From positions 356,001 to 420,000 of the forward strand of contig JAOTON010001592.1 in NCBI GenBank assembly GCA_034440635.1: a stretch of 64,000 nucleotides of DNA, written 5' to 3'. This stretch comes from Lepas anatifera (taxonomy: Eukaryota; Arthropoda; Thecostraca; Lepadidae). Both the position numbers and the translations under genes were made by a program. Shown here in pieces: positions 20,723 through 32,300 of the stretch. Numbering within the stretch: position 1 is the first letter of the stretch; each line of letters begins with the position of its first letter. The notes under the pieces were generated by a model. The model saw nothing but the letters and a program-made list of their open reading frames with translations, had not been told where the DNA came from and did no database searches.

Positions 20723-22640
20723 CAATAAAAAATTGAAAGCACACAGCGAAGAATAAACCAACTTCAGAGGATCAGTTCAACCAAAAGCCTATCTGTTATG
20801 ATGGCAGTCCCGTCCAGCAGCGGCAATAAATAGGAAACATGGACTTCGGGTGGAACTGTTGGAGCGCCCAGTGAGTCAGTCGATGATGATTGTGTCTCCG
20901 CAGCGAGCAGCTCTTCAGTAACTGCCTCCGGATGCTGTCTGGCTCTTCTTGAGCAATTGTGAGGTTTTCCGAATTTAAATTTACTCTGTCTTGAAAGAAG
21001 GCGTCTTTTGCGGAGAACACACGACGGGTTCAGTACCAGAGGTTTTATTTTTGGTACCGGTGTCCCGGAGTTGGGACCGAATACTAGGCTCGGCCGGGGC
21101 TTTGCCGGGATCAACTGGGTTTGTACCGGGACCGTGCCGGGACCTCTGAGGATTGGAGAGGGTAATAATCTTAACTAGGACCTGTGTTCCTTGGGGCCCA
21201 TATCAGATTGAGATTAATTAACTTTTAACCATTTAAGTCAGTTTCTCCTTAGCATTTGACGAATATGTAACCTAATATGACTAACTACGCACACACAAAT
21301 TGTCTTACTTAAACCTATATGGGGCTGTTCATGCATGACGTTACGGGGGGGGTGCGGGCCGAAAAGTGATATACCATGGCCAGAGCTGGAGATCTCTTCT
21401 CGATCCAGGGTGTTTCGGGTGGGTTAACGCTGGCAAGGCAATACAAGCCCTAATTTAGTTGCAATAAGCTCCATTCGAGAATGAAATAAAATAGCACAAT
21501 TACACATAATTCATGGCTGAAACAGAAAATCGAAGTCACTGATTGAAACGTTTAAGACAAGGCTGCAAATTTGTTCCTATTAACCCGACTTTTTTGCCGG
21601 GACCAATGCCAGCACCACGTTGGGTCTTTCCGGGACCAGTCGAGGCCTGCCGGCGCCGGGACCAGGAATCTAGAAAAAGTAAATCCTCTAGTCAACACAA
21701 TAAGCCCTCTTATCTCGTGGCATTCTACCACTCCTACGTCGCACAAAAGTTTGAACACCAACACCGACAGTAGAAAACTGGCGTCCGAAACGAAGTAGCC
21801 ACCTTCAAGCCATGCCTTATCTCCATGTAACACCCAATTGCCCCAGTAACAATGTAATACTAATTGTGGAGGATGTGCTCCCAGCTTTATGAGCTGCGCA
21901 CTGGACACCTGACACCTCGCGCGTGTCCGGTCCTAAAGGCACTGACGCACGAACCAGGGTGGAGACCGCACAACTGCTGCCAGGGTTCATCCGTGTTGGA
22001 TACGATGTCGTTTCAACACGCAAAACAGACCAAGCTTGCACAAATGCACAAGTCTCTTCATTTTTAAAATCCAAATGTATAACTGAAATCCGAAATCGAT
22101 TTTATCGGTAACGGTAAGATATAGCGAGTCGTACACTCTTAACCGAATTAAAATGACATTGATTTTACCTTTTTGTTGAACAAGTGTGTTTCTGTTTTTG
22201 TTTCCCACATTTAATCATGATTGCAAGAGTTCATACGCTCCCGAGTCAATATACTGCACGTGCCCTGCCCACGCACCGGCGGCCGCGACGGCCGGGCGCG
22301 CCGGGCGGCCGATTTTTGCGCGCATGGCGTCATTCTATGGCTAATTACACATTGATAAAGTATAGAACGCAAAACATTATTGACTTCACTAAACAGAGGA
22401 GATGTGGGTGCGCATTTTTTTCTACGAACACCGTTAACGTCAATTACTGGCCACACCTTGAAAAAATCGTTTGAAAAAGTGGTCAAAACATTTCCAAAAA
22501 AATAAATATTTCGAATAAAAAACGGGATGCTTTAACCTTAGCTGTTACATGCTCAATCTAATCCCGTGTCATTTCAAGCTAAGAAATGAAAGTTAAGGCG
22601 GAAAATAATCGTTGTATATCACCATGTTTTGATGAAATCG
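20723..22640. other. Unassigned region
   Basis: No gene is supported. Two patches are rich in GGGACC / GCCGGGACC motifs (about 21040-21150 and 21595-21665) and may be remnants of one repeat. A short CpG-rich patch lies at 22260-22325. Open frames overlap on both strands without splice-site support. Confidence 0.35.
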
Positions 22641-23050
22641 GCAATTTCACGATTTTCTTCAAGTTCTAACTCCGAAGCCGAACGTCTGAGGAAAGAAATA
22701 ATCTCGGATCAGTATTCCACGCTCCTGACAACCCAGTAGACGAAATCGGAACGAAATCCAACACTTTGCTATGTAGGGACCTGGTCGATCTGTGCCGAAA
22801 CGCCACATATGTGAGGTTTTCTTAGTACACCTCATGTTAGCGATTTTGACCCATTTTGACCTCTGGTGACCTTGATATTGATCTGAAGAGAAAAATGACT
22901 CAAGTATTTTCGATATCATTTTTGAAGAGCTTACGATTGCCGTTTCGCGCTTTTTTCTAGCTCTCTTAGTTTTTGAGATCGTGGGGGTCTTTTTTAGCCC
23001 CCTCCACCAGGGCGAAGGTGGCTCGTACCCGCCACCGGGGCAAGGGTTAA
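22641..23050 (-). mobile_element. E-type TTAA element tip (E2)
   Basis: Read on the minus strand it begins TTAACCCTTGCCCCGGTGGC (TTAA at 23047-23050), then GAGCCACCTTCGCCCTGG, a GGGGGCTAAAAAAGACCCCC hairpin and GATCTCAAAAACTAAGAGAG. This is the same start as E1 at 30932. Only about 400 bp are recognisable. Confidence 0.6.
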
Positions 23051-23996
23051 AGTGCCACAACATATATTCCGGGATGTTTTCATACCGATGACCTGGGGTC
23101 AGGTACGGATCATGACCTTTCTAATGGAAATACATGGGGAAACGGAATGGGCTGTATTTATGTAGATACAGCTGAGAATACCAGGATACACATCGTAGTA
23201 TCCTGGGCCCCTTTCCAGGTTCATGTTGCAATTTTTTACCAATGACTTCTGAGAGGTCGTCTCGGGCTTTTGAGCAGTTTTCAGACTTGGGTCAATAACT
23301 TAGCAGGAAATAATGATGCAGCTTATACTTTGATACATTACGTTTGGATTGCTATTGCGAGTCGATTGATATGCATATTGACTATGCTAGGTTGAAAAGT
23401 GACCTTGACCCGACTTGAGATCAGGACATTTTTGTGTTTTGATCTAGCATAGTCATATTACATATCATTCGATTCACCGTGACAAGAAAAAGCGAATGGT
23501 GCCTAAAAATGGTTCTAACTCAAATCAGACGCTAGAGCCCAAAAACACTACCGTAATACCCAGTCTGCAAAGTATGGCAGCAGGCCAGACGAGTCGCATC
23601 AGCCATCTAAAATTCTTGCACCGCCAGCCACAAAAATTCGCACCAATCTGCCATATACCAGTGAGAAAAATGCACCCATTCCTACCCACACGATGCAATG
23701 CTACCTCTCTTATTAGTTAGTTACGGACTTTTTATAAGGCGCCCTTCAGTGTCTTTATAAGCATTCAGCCATCATGTAAAGTGGTTTTTAGTGTCACATT
23801 CCTGGCGTCAGTCTCACAAATTCGCACCAGGTTGATAAAATTCGTACCACTCGCTCCTGTCTCCAAGGGCACTCGCACCGACAATATCTCGTCGAAAATG
23901 CCATTTTTTGCACACTGGCCTAACATGCAACCTTACTTGTTTGAACCCCCCACCAAGGCGAGGGTGGCACGGAGGCCCAACGGGGCGGGGGGTTAA
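23051..23996. mobile_element. Composite of TTAA-element pieces and another repeat
   Basis: The interior has D/E-type sequence (GATGACCTGGGGTCAGGTAC, TTGACTATGCTAGG). A separate repeat (about 23571-23900, GGCAGCAGGCCAGACGAG, CCATATACCAGTGAGAAAAA) recurs at 55245-56130. The right end reads GGGCGGGGGGTTAA (TTAA at 23993-23996), a further TTAA-type tip. Confidence 0.5.
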
Positions 23997-23999
23997 CTT

Positions 24000-24768
24000 G
24001 ATTCAAACATGGCTTACGAGGTGCCGGTTCGTCTCTCACCCGACGTTTTGAATATTTAGGAATTTGATCAAACTATTCTACTACCCCATTGAGATTTTAG
24101 TTCCACCTATCGATAGGAAGAACAACAAATTTACTTTCCGCGGCTTTGCAATGTCATAACTGGGCAGATCTGCCTGACAGCAGCTTAAAGCTATATCTGT
24201 TTGACTGATCAAATTGCAGTTGCCAAAAATTGCACATCTCTGTTGCAAATCAGCCCGACACAACTCGCAACAACAGCAAACCGAACATGTCCGACCAGAA
24301 ACCCTATACGATACGTAGGTACGCAACTGCCTAGGCGTACATACGCACATAACATTTCATTGAAGACGAAAGGATGCTTTTTGAGACGCAAGAAAACGTC
24401 GTGACAGTAGCGCTCTCTTGGAACGTTGTCACGAGTCACAACGTTATCTCGATTCAACAAATGAACAACGTGTCACCGAAATGAGCTGCTAGCAGATATT
24501 ACAAAGTATGCAACCATCATCCGAAAAAAACGAGACAAAAACACGTCATCGGCTCGGATTGCTGCTGACTCAGGACTGACGTCAGTTCATCTTCAAGATA
24601 TAGCAATACTTCAGCTAGTAACGTCCAGGCGGCATTATTGACGCAGTGCCTTGATAGCTAATCGCAGCAGTGACGTCACCTCGCATGGCTCGGCCCGATA
24701 ACCGGCCGGTATAGCTGAACGGTGGCCACCACCCTCAGCCAGAGCCGAGGATCGCGCCCTGAGAGCAG
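24000..24768 (+). promoter_or_regulatory. Upstream region of stomatin gene
   Basis: Sequence between the last TTAA element and the stomatin start. It becomes GC-rich over the last 100 bp (GGCTCGGCCCGATAACCGGC), consistent with a promoter and 5' leader. No clear TATA box was seen. CCTGAGAGCAG immediately precedes the ATG and could also be read as a 3' splice site, so an upstream non-coding exon cannot be excluded. Confidence 0.35.
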
Positions 24769-25689
24769 ATGCCGCAGTACGACAACGCCGTAGACATGGA
24801 GGAGGGCGCCACCAAGGCGGCGCACTACCGCAACGACCGGCCAGGACCGAGCCGCGAGAACATGGCGCGCCAGCCGGAGCCTAGCTCCGTGATCGGAGAC
24901 GGCGAGACGTCCTCACTCGGAGTCGGCCACTACATCTTGATCCTGCTCTCTTGGCTGCTGTTCCTTCCTCTGTCGCCGGTGCTCATCTGGTGTTGCGTCA
25001 AGATCGTCACCGAGTACGAGCGGGCCGTCATCTTCCGGCTCGGGCGGATCCGAGACGGCCGCGCCGTCGGGCCCGGCATGTTCTTTGTCCTGCCCTGCGT
25101 AGACAGCTACCGAAAGGTGGACCTGCGTACTGTTTCGTTCGACGTGCCACCGCAGGAGATCCTGACCAAGGACTCGGTGACAGTGGCTGTAGATGCCGTC
25201 GTCTACTACCGGGTCTCCAACCCCGTCGTCAGCGTGGCCAACGTCGAGAACTACCAGCGCAACACGCAGCTGCTGGCGGCTACCACGTTGCGCAACGCGC
25301 TGGGCACCCGCACGCTTTCTGAGATCCTGATGCAGCGCGAGGAGGTGTCGGCGCACATGCAGAGCACCCTGGACGAGGCCACCGATCCGTGGGGAGTCAA
25401 GGTCGAGCGCGTGGAGATCAAGGACGTGCGTCTGCCCATGGAGCTGCAGCGTGCTATGGCAGCGGAGGCCGAGGCCAGCCGCGAGGCCAAGGCCAAGGTG
25501 ATCGCCGCCGAGGGAGAGATGCGCTCGGCGCGCTCGCTTAAGGATGCCGCCGACATCATCAACGAGAGTCCGTCAGCGCTTCAGCTACGGTACCTGCAGA
25601 CGCTCAACACCATCTCCGCCGAGAAGAACTCCACCATCATCTTCCCACTGCCCATGGACTTGCTGGGAGGGTTGATGCAGAAGAGCTAG
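24769..25689 (+). CDS. Stomatin-family (SPFH/band 7) membrane protein
   Basis: A complete 306-residue intronless frame. Residues 1-50 are a variable hydrophilic N terminus. Residues 54-80 form the hydrophobic hairpin with the conserved proline at 70 (LPLSPVLIW), which in stomatins dips into the inner leaflet with both ends cytoplasmic. The SPFH domain follows (about 80-265): TEYERAVIFRLGRI, VPPQEILTKDSVTV, VDAVVYYRV, VERVEIKDVRLP. The helical oligomerisation region is AAEAEASREAKAKVIAAEGE, and the C-terminal signature is STIIFPLPMD. Stomatins scaffold cholesterol-rich membranes and modulate ion channels, including mechanosensory ones. The length is close to human stomatin (288). The start ATG has no competitor upstream in frame. 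Codon use is GC-rich, unlike the flanks. It could be a stomatin or a mec-2-like paralogue. Confidence 0.93.
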   Translation: MPQYDNAVDMEEGATKAAHYRNDRPGPSRENMARQPEPSSVIGDGETSSLGVGHYILILLSWLLFLPLSPVLIWCCVKIVTEYERAVIFRLGRIRDGRAVGPGMFFVLPCVDSYRKVDLRTVSFDVPPQEILTKDSVTVAVDAVVYYRVSNPVVSVANVENYQRNTQLLAATTLRNALGTRTLSEILMQREEVSAHMQSTLDEATDPWGVKVERVEIKDVRLPMELQRAMAAEAEASREAKAKVIAAEGEMRSARSLKDAADIINESPSALQLRYLQTLNTISAEKNSTIIFPLPMDLLGGLMQKS

Positions 25690-26002
25690 ACGCGCAGCCA
25701 CCAGCGGGACGCAGGCGCAGTTAACGAAAACCTATTCCGAATACGGACTGTGGAAGATAAAGACAATCGCTGCCGCATGATATCCAAGGTGCAGAACTGT
25801 TTGCTGGTAGTGGTGGTGAAACATTCAACACCACCGCACCTAAACGGCGAGTGCTGTGCTTGTTTGAACTCGTACGTAGGGTTTACGTCCGTGACGTTGC
25901 CACCACTGACGATCAGTCCAGATGAAGAGACCATGGTGGATGAGTGAGCGTGAAAGCGCTGAAAGCGTTTTGAATTGTGTTTTGATGAATTAATTTGAAT
26001 TT

Positions 26003-26008
26003 AATAAA
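26003..26008 (+). terminator. Poly(A) signal of stomatin gene
   Basis: AATAAA lies about 315 bp after the stomatin stop codon, in an AT-rich stretch, on the coding strand. It is the first canonical signal after the stop and gives a 3' UTR of about 330 nt. Confidence 0.65.
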
Positions 26009-26198
26009 TCAATTTTAATCAATCTTAGATGAACTAGATTCCCTTCGAGCTGTGTGAGAATCACTGAGTATGATTACAAAAGTCATTGTATCGACACGCC
26101 ACCTATTTAGATACCGAATAGGCAGCCTGTGGACTTCCTGCGGTCCACTCAGTTGTTGCATGAGCGGCCAACCGGTGCTGTTCAAACTATAGTGAATA

Positions 26199-27031
26199 TT
26201 AACACGCGCATTGACAGGGGCGGGTACCCGCCCCTCGGGTTTTTCGAAGACAGAAAAACGGCGGCGCGTATCGCCGGCGTACCTGTCATACCTTTTCTCT
26301 GATCATTTTACAACTTTTGTCACAATTTTAAGGTTAAGTCATCTCGGGTCAGGTCACCAGTACAGGCCTAGTGACCTAACTTCAAACAAAGTTTAAGATG
26401 GCATAAGTCAGAACAGGGTGAACTTATCTGATTGAAATTCATCAAATAATGGGCCCATCGAGTTCTCTAAAATAACTTCCGGTATTTTTTATATCGATGA
26501 CCTAAGGACAGGTACGGGCCATGACCTCTCCATTGGAAATACATGTGAAAATGGTTTTCTGTGAATAACTTAGTAATGGATGGTGATAGAGCGTTCATTT
26601 TAACTGCATTCGATTTGCCTCGTCTTTGCAGTTCTATTGATCTGCATTTTTGACCTACTTTGACCTTGAAATGACCTCAGGTCAGGTAAAATAATTGATC
26701 TAATCTGATTTGACCTAGCAATGTCATATATACCATTAGATTCGGCTGGCTGCGAGGATTCCAATTACCTAAATTGATTTGTTTTATATTTACTTGTTCA
26801 GCTGTAATGACCGAAAACTTTCATTTACATGTTATCCCTATGATGGCATGTCTTGACTCCTACTGACCTTAAATGTGACCTGACAAAAAATGGTTGAGAT
26901 ATTTTCGATAGAGAAAAGGATGGACTGCCTAACGCCGTTTACGGTTTTTTATATTTAGCGGGGTTCTCGAGGGGGCGAGTACCCCCCGTCAAAGCAAAGG
27001 TGACTCAGACCCCCGTCAATGCGCGTGTTAA
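26199..27031 (+). mobile_element. C-type TTAA element, copy C1
   Basis: Complete 833-bp element with TTAA at 26199-26202 and 27028-27031. The ends are TTAACACGCGCATTGACAGG and CCCGTCAATGCGCGTGTTAA. The hairpin is GGGGCGGGTACCCGCCCC; then CGGGTTTTTCGAAGACAG, AAAAACGGCGGCGCG and an AGGTCA / TGACCT-rich body. No transposase frame. It lies between the convergent 3' ends of stomatin and eIF2-gamma. Confidence 0.85.
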
Positions 27032-28951
27032 TACAGGTCATAAGTGCGAGCTAATATTCCAGGCAAAGAAATCACGTAGGTACAAGATTGAGGAGTTTTC
27101 GCCCGCTAGGATTTTTCGGGAGGAGCAAGATAGGTCCAGGGTCTCCTACGAGACAAAGCATGTTCACAAAATTATAACTGTTGCATGATAATAAAACGCG
27201 GGTACCTTGATTTTCCGTCGTTTTTTTACCAGTGTTGGGCTATGATTGAGGCATACGTCGTTTCACGATACATATGCAGCCATGATTTCAGCAACATAGA
27301 GCTGCCAATATTTCCATTTCATGCGTGGAGTCGTGGTCTAGAACTCTGGACAACACTATAAAGCCGCGGACCACTTTGCACTCGAGCTGAGTGCAAAGCC
27401 AGGGGCGGATCCCAGGAAGGGGGGAGCAATCCGGTTATCTCCCCAAAGCGACCAAATTGCAACCCGTTCTAGTCGATTTCCTCTAAAACACGACGTTGCT
27501 CACGGCTTTAAACGGGTTGACCTCTCAAAAGTTTCATCAAGATCCATCTCTGTGTAAAGCTGATAAGGGAGAAGTGGAAAAGGTCAGACCACCCGATGTG
27601 AAGCGCACTTCAGGCACGAGAGGCAATACAAGTCATAGCAGGCAGCCACTAGCACTGAGGCGTGGAGAGCCGAGGCCGACCAGAAACTTAAGGATAACGC
27701 AGCTCCACGGGCGGCGCCAGGCCTCAGTTCAAAAGGACGACGACGCTGCTACAATCGTCGATGGGAATTCATTCACATTTTCCGCCTTGATTTCAGAGTC
27801 GATGCCGGCGCCCAGTTGGCTATGGATACAGCCCCAGGTGTTGTAGAGCAGGTCTGGCCCTGATGTCATCCACAGTTTGTCCTGGTCGAATTCCGGATTA
27901 CTATATCGTGGTTTGATAACGCTCATGACAAGTGCATACGCTGATCAGCATTAAGGAGAGCGTTCCACTTTTATAATGGGTTTTGAACTGAGATAGCAGC
28001 TTTGCAGAGCGTGTCGAGAAACCACTATTGACATATTTCATTTCACCCAAAGCTCCCCGTATAAAATGTCCGCATGCTTTAAAATTCAAAGTGGGGGGGA
28101 TACTTCCTTATTTCAAATCACGAAAAATCCCCTTCTATCTGGCAGCACATTTTACGCGATGAATGTTAATAAATAGCATCGCCACGCACCCTTACAAGTC
28201 TCAAGCCGCAGCTAGCTGCCAGATTCGTGATAACACGAGATGTCGGGGCAACCTATCGTAGTAAGGCAGGAGGTGATAAATTTGTTGAGCGATTAGAGGT
28301 TGAAAAAAGTTATTTCACCATTTTCAGACCTATTTTGTCCATGCATTGTATTTTTTGTATAGAATTTCGACCAAGTGGTCTATTCCATTTAGGTGACTAA
28401 AACAGAACATGGCTGAGAAGTTGGCTCCATTCGGGGTTTCACTGGAGAGCTGAGCCTGCGCTGAAATCAACCCGACGCCGGTCAAACTATGAAGCTGCTA
28501 CACCCCAGCATCCGCCGACAACGCTCGGGGTAGAGGGAAGACAACTACAGCATCGAATCGAGTGGTCCGCCTCCAACCGCCACGGTCATGTCATGTTAGC
28601 TTCTATTGCTCTAAGTCGATTTGTAGACTGGAGATCGCCGTATAAACTTTGCAGTTGGTGCGTCGTTAAACCCCAGTAGACTGGAAATCGGTTCAGTCAG
28701 TCCTCTAATATGCACTATGAACACACAGCGTTATAGAAACAAATAATTCCGACACCGGAAACAGGCACCGAACACCTCTCCACAGCCCCTGGAGCTCTTT
28801 GCCCGCCTACAAAACAAAATAAACAATGGAGAAACGCTATGTCGTGACCCTACATAGAATTTCCGTGCTTTTCCCAAAACTGTTTATAAAAGTCTTTGAC
28901 GGCCCGACAGCACCCCTTTTTAAGCACTGTCTTCATACTCGAATGCACATG
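27032..28951. other. Intergenic spacer between convergent genes
   Basis: Contains a lone hAT-type end, CAGGGGCGGATCCCAGGA, at about 27399. A diverged B-type MITE segment lies at about 27950-28065 (GAACTGAGATAGCAGC, CATATTTCATTTC). No supported gene was found. Confidence 0.45.
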
Positions 28952-28957
28952 TTTATT
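28952..28957 (-). terminator. Distal poly(A) signal, eIF2-gamma
   Basis: AATAAA on the minus strand, about 310 nt beyond the eIF2-gamma stop. It could be the main or an alternative cleavage signal. Confidence 0.45.
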
Positions 28958-29156
28958 GTCAATCGTTAAACAATATTGATAAATATAGTCGATCAGCATT
29001 CATCTTGCCCGTCAGCCATGTCAGCCTTTTCGTTACTTTCACCACAATGGATGAACAAGTAGAAGTTTTCGTGCGGCTGGCATTCGTTAGACGCTCCAGA
29101 CAAACGCCAACCGCCGTCACCACCAGAACACCACGGCAGCTCAGGTAAGAAGCGGT

Positions 29157-29162
29157 TTTATT
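29157..29162 (-). terminator. Proximal poly(A) signal, eIF2-gamma
   Basis: AATAAA on the minus strand about 105 nt after the stop codon at 29267-29269, well placed for a short 3' UTR. Confidence 0.6.
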
Positions 29163-29266
29163 GTAGCATTCAGTAACGTAGCACAAACCCCGTGCTCCCC
29201 GTGAGAAGATCCGGTGCCGCCACAGCGAGTGAGGAGTCCGGCCCGGGCGGCGCGGGGGCGGCCAGC

Positions 29267-29330
29267 TCAGGACGTCTGTCCCACCGGGCGGACGGTAACA
29301 CCGCGCCGGATCTCCCCCCAGCCGATCAGC
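29267..29330 (-). CDS. EIF2S3: eIF2-gamma terminal coding exon
   Basis: Acceptor CCTCAG at 29331-29336, then G completing AGG, then [20 protein letters not shown] and TGA. This is the last 20 residues and matches the conserved eIF2-gamma C-terminal strand (LIGWGQI in other species). It lies 6.2 kb downstream of the preceding exon. Confidence 0.88.
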
Positions 29331-32300
29331 CTGAGGACGGAGCAGCAGGTCAATGTTACACAGGCGAGAGGCGACCTCACAGCGGGCCACATCACAGCAA
29401 AGCCTGCCGACGGCGAAGTAGGTCAACACCGGGAGGCGACCACACAGCAGTGCACAGCACAGGGAAGCCTACAGATGGGCCTCCCTGTCTGTTTCAAGGG
29501 GATGGTCAGGTCAGCACCGCTCAAAGTGGGCACTAACCGTAGAACGGTTCACATATGATTGATTTATCCAGATAAACACGTGAAAACGGGGAAAACACAC
29601 CACGAGAGCGGCATCACGACGGCGACAAACAGTTACAACTCTGCACCGCGATAGCATATCTACAACAGCCTTAAATCCTTGATAAATATGAGCGATGTCA
29701 CGATCTTTACATCGGAGGTATCCTCCTTCAGTCCCCGGGCTGGAGGGATTTGGAGAACCCTGCGACGTTTAAAGCACGGTTACTCAGTACAGAGAGGGGC
29801 TACATTTTTTCGTTCTAGGCAAAAGTCCGGTCTCGGACGTCACCTGGAAGGTAGCCTGATGATTAATGTCATAAAATCAGCATCAATCGCGAACGCTCGC
29901 CGCAAACAACACGTATTTCCTCACCAGCCTCTACATCAATAAGGGGTAAATCACAAGAAGAGCCACAGCCCCGTAACAGAGTAATTGAAAACAAGACAAT
30001 AAGTGTAAGGGGTAATAGGTTTTGTTGGCGGTTATATTTTGTACTTTTTTGTCACTTCTCCCGGCGATTTCCTTAACCGTCACTCGGGCTGTACGCATAC
30101 CCACCGCCGCTATTATGTTTTCCTGGCACGCCGGTGTACCCGATATTTGGGAGGTATGACCAGCTACTGGTACCCCTGTACAAACTGACACCCATTTCAT
30201 ATCGCCACATCAGGCTCATGCTATTTCGGTTAATCTATCAGAATTTGAGAAGATCGCCGATCAGTTTTTTGTCTTATTTCTGGTACAATGTAAAGCGTAG
30301 GTTCCAAATATGTGATCTGCAAATCCTAGTTTGCCTTTTTTGCAATTTGAAATTTTCCTATGCGTTTTTCGGTATCTTAGCAAGGATGGAAAGCCAATTA
30401 TTTCATACTTTGCTGCATGAAGTTTGACATTTTTCGAAAGAGCCTTTCACGAACAATGTGATCTCGTTGTTTTGCAAACTTTGGGTCGGACACAATGCCC
30501 GAAAAGCGAGCGGCAAAGACTGCGAAAATCTTTGCAGTCAGTCGGTAACCGGGATACAGTCAAGCTTCATCCCGAACAAGCAGCCCTCACAGCAAAGCTT
30601 CACAATTGTGCGTAACTTTAGTAAATTCAAGAGCGGATATAGCTGCATATTTCGAAGATATATTTTCATCCTGGATCGTGGGTTTCTGATGGGGAAGGGA
30701 TTGAGAACCAAATTTGTACCATACTCTTGCAGTGCTACGAAATGAATATTAAAATGGATTAAATTCCTGAAGAAGTATCTTCTTCCATTCGCTGCTTTCC
30801 TTTAAACACGCAGTCGCTGGAGGGCGAAATTCATCCCCTCGTGGGTTTCCGGCATCATGCGTAAACGAAGAAAGTACGTACCCCATCCATCACCAGTATC
30901 CCTCATTATTTTAGGAAATGATCACGATTCATAAACCCTTGCCCCGGTGGCGGGTACGAGCCACCTTCGCCCTGGTGAGGGGAGGGGGCTAAAAAAGACC
31001 CCCACGATCTCAAAAACTAAGAGCTAGAAAAACGCACAAAACGGAGATCGAAAGCCCTTCAAAAATGATATCGAAAATACTTCGGTCATTTTTCTCGTCA
31101 GGTAAATATCAAAAATCGCTAACATGAGGTGTACTAAGAAAACCTCATATATCTTAGAAATTATGATAGCTGGAAACATTTTTTGAACACCATTCGAAAG
31201 CTCTTGCTTTCTTTGCGGTAGCAATGATTTTCGGGTCAGGTCAAAGCCTAGGGAGCTACAGGTCACTGAATATTAGGGAATGTTCTTGGGAATGTCCATA
31301 GTCACCCATGCACAAGGGCGTTTCCTTTTTCGCTAATAACTTCCAAACAAAGCAAGATGCAGCCATAGTTGATGCACCATTGCAATCCTCTCGTCAATAT
31401 GAATCGAAGGCTATATGATATTGCTATGCCAGGTCAAATTTAAAATTTGACCTGAACCAGTTCAACGGTCTGACCCACATGATGTATAGCATTTGATTTT
31501 TAGTGATCATACAAACACTTTGGTGACAAAATAAAAGTTATATCTTTGTTTATTCAAAATTTATAGAGTAAAACACCAAAAAATGTTTATTTGACCTAAG
31601 GTGGCCTTTCAAATGTCACAAGTCAAAATGTTTGGTATCAACTTCAGAAATGGGCTAAGAGCAAGTCGTAACCGATGTTTGAAGTTTATTCCATCCATAC
31701 TTACTGAGAAAAGCCCATTTCGTGATTTTCCCCATGTATGTACAATGGGGAGGTCATGTTCTACATATGACCTTAGGTCACCAATACAAAAAATCCCGGA
31801 ACATATGTTGTAGCTCGTGGTGGGCCCAATATCTCCCGATACATAAATCGGGAGATAGGATCGAACCATCCAATTACAGACCGATCAGTGTTCTCAGTGT
31901 GGTTGGGAAGCTGGCAGAGAAAGTTGTCACCACGCAGCTCCTAAAATATATAACATCGCATCACATATTGTCTACATGCCAGTACGCGCACCAACCACGT
32001 CACGGTACTGAGGATGCTATGTTGGACATTGTGAGCTTCATCTCCAACAACATGGATGAAGGCCGTCTCACATCCCTATGCTCGACAGACCTTTCCAAGG
32101 CTTTCGATTGTGTGGACTACCGCAAGCTGCTCGACAAGCTAGAGTGTAACGGAATTTCATAGCACTGGTTCTACGATTCTTCCTGAATAGAAAACAGCGT
32201 GAAAGGAGGCGACTCAGTAAGGAACGTCCCTGTTGGCGTAGTTCAAGGCAGTAACGTAGGCCCCATCATGTTCCTGCTGTTTACTAATGACTTTGGCTGC

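Noticed and set aside
20764..21114. 116-codon minus-strand frame with GGGACC-rich start
   Set aside because: No recognised domain; overlapping frames and repeat-like GGGACC motifs make it doubtful.
24913..25562. Long minus-strand frames and a second plus frame across stomatin
   Set aside because: Shadows of the GC-rich stomatin coding sequence.
28959..29558. Frames of 114-156 codons around 29.2 kb
   Set aside because: They overlap the last eIF2-gamma exon and its 3' UTR in other frames; none has splice or similarity support.
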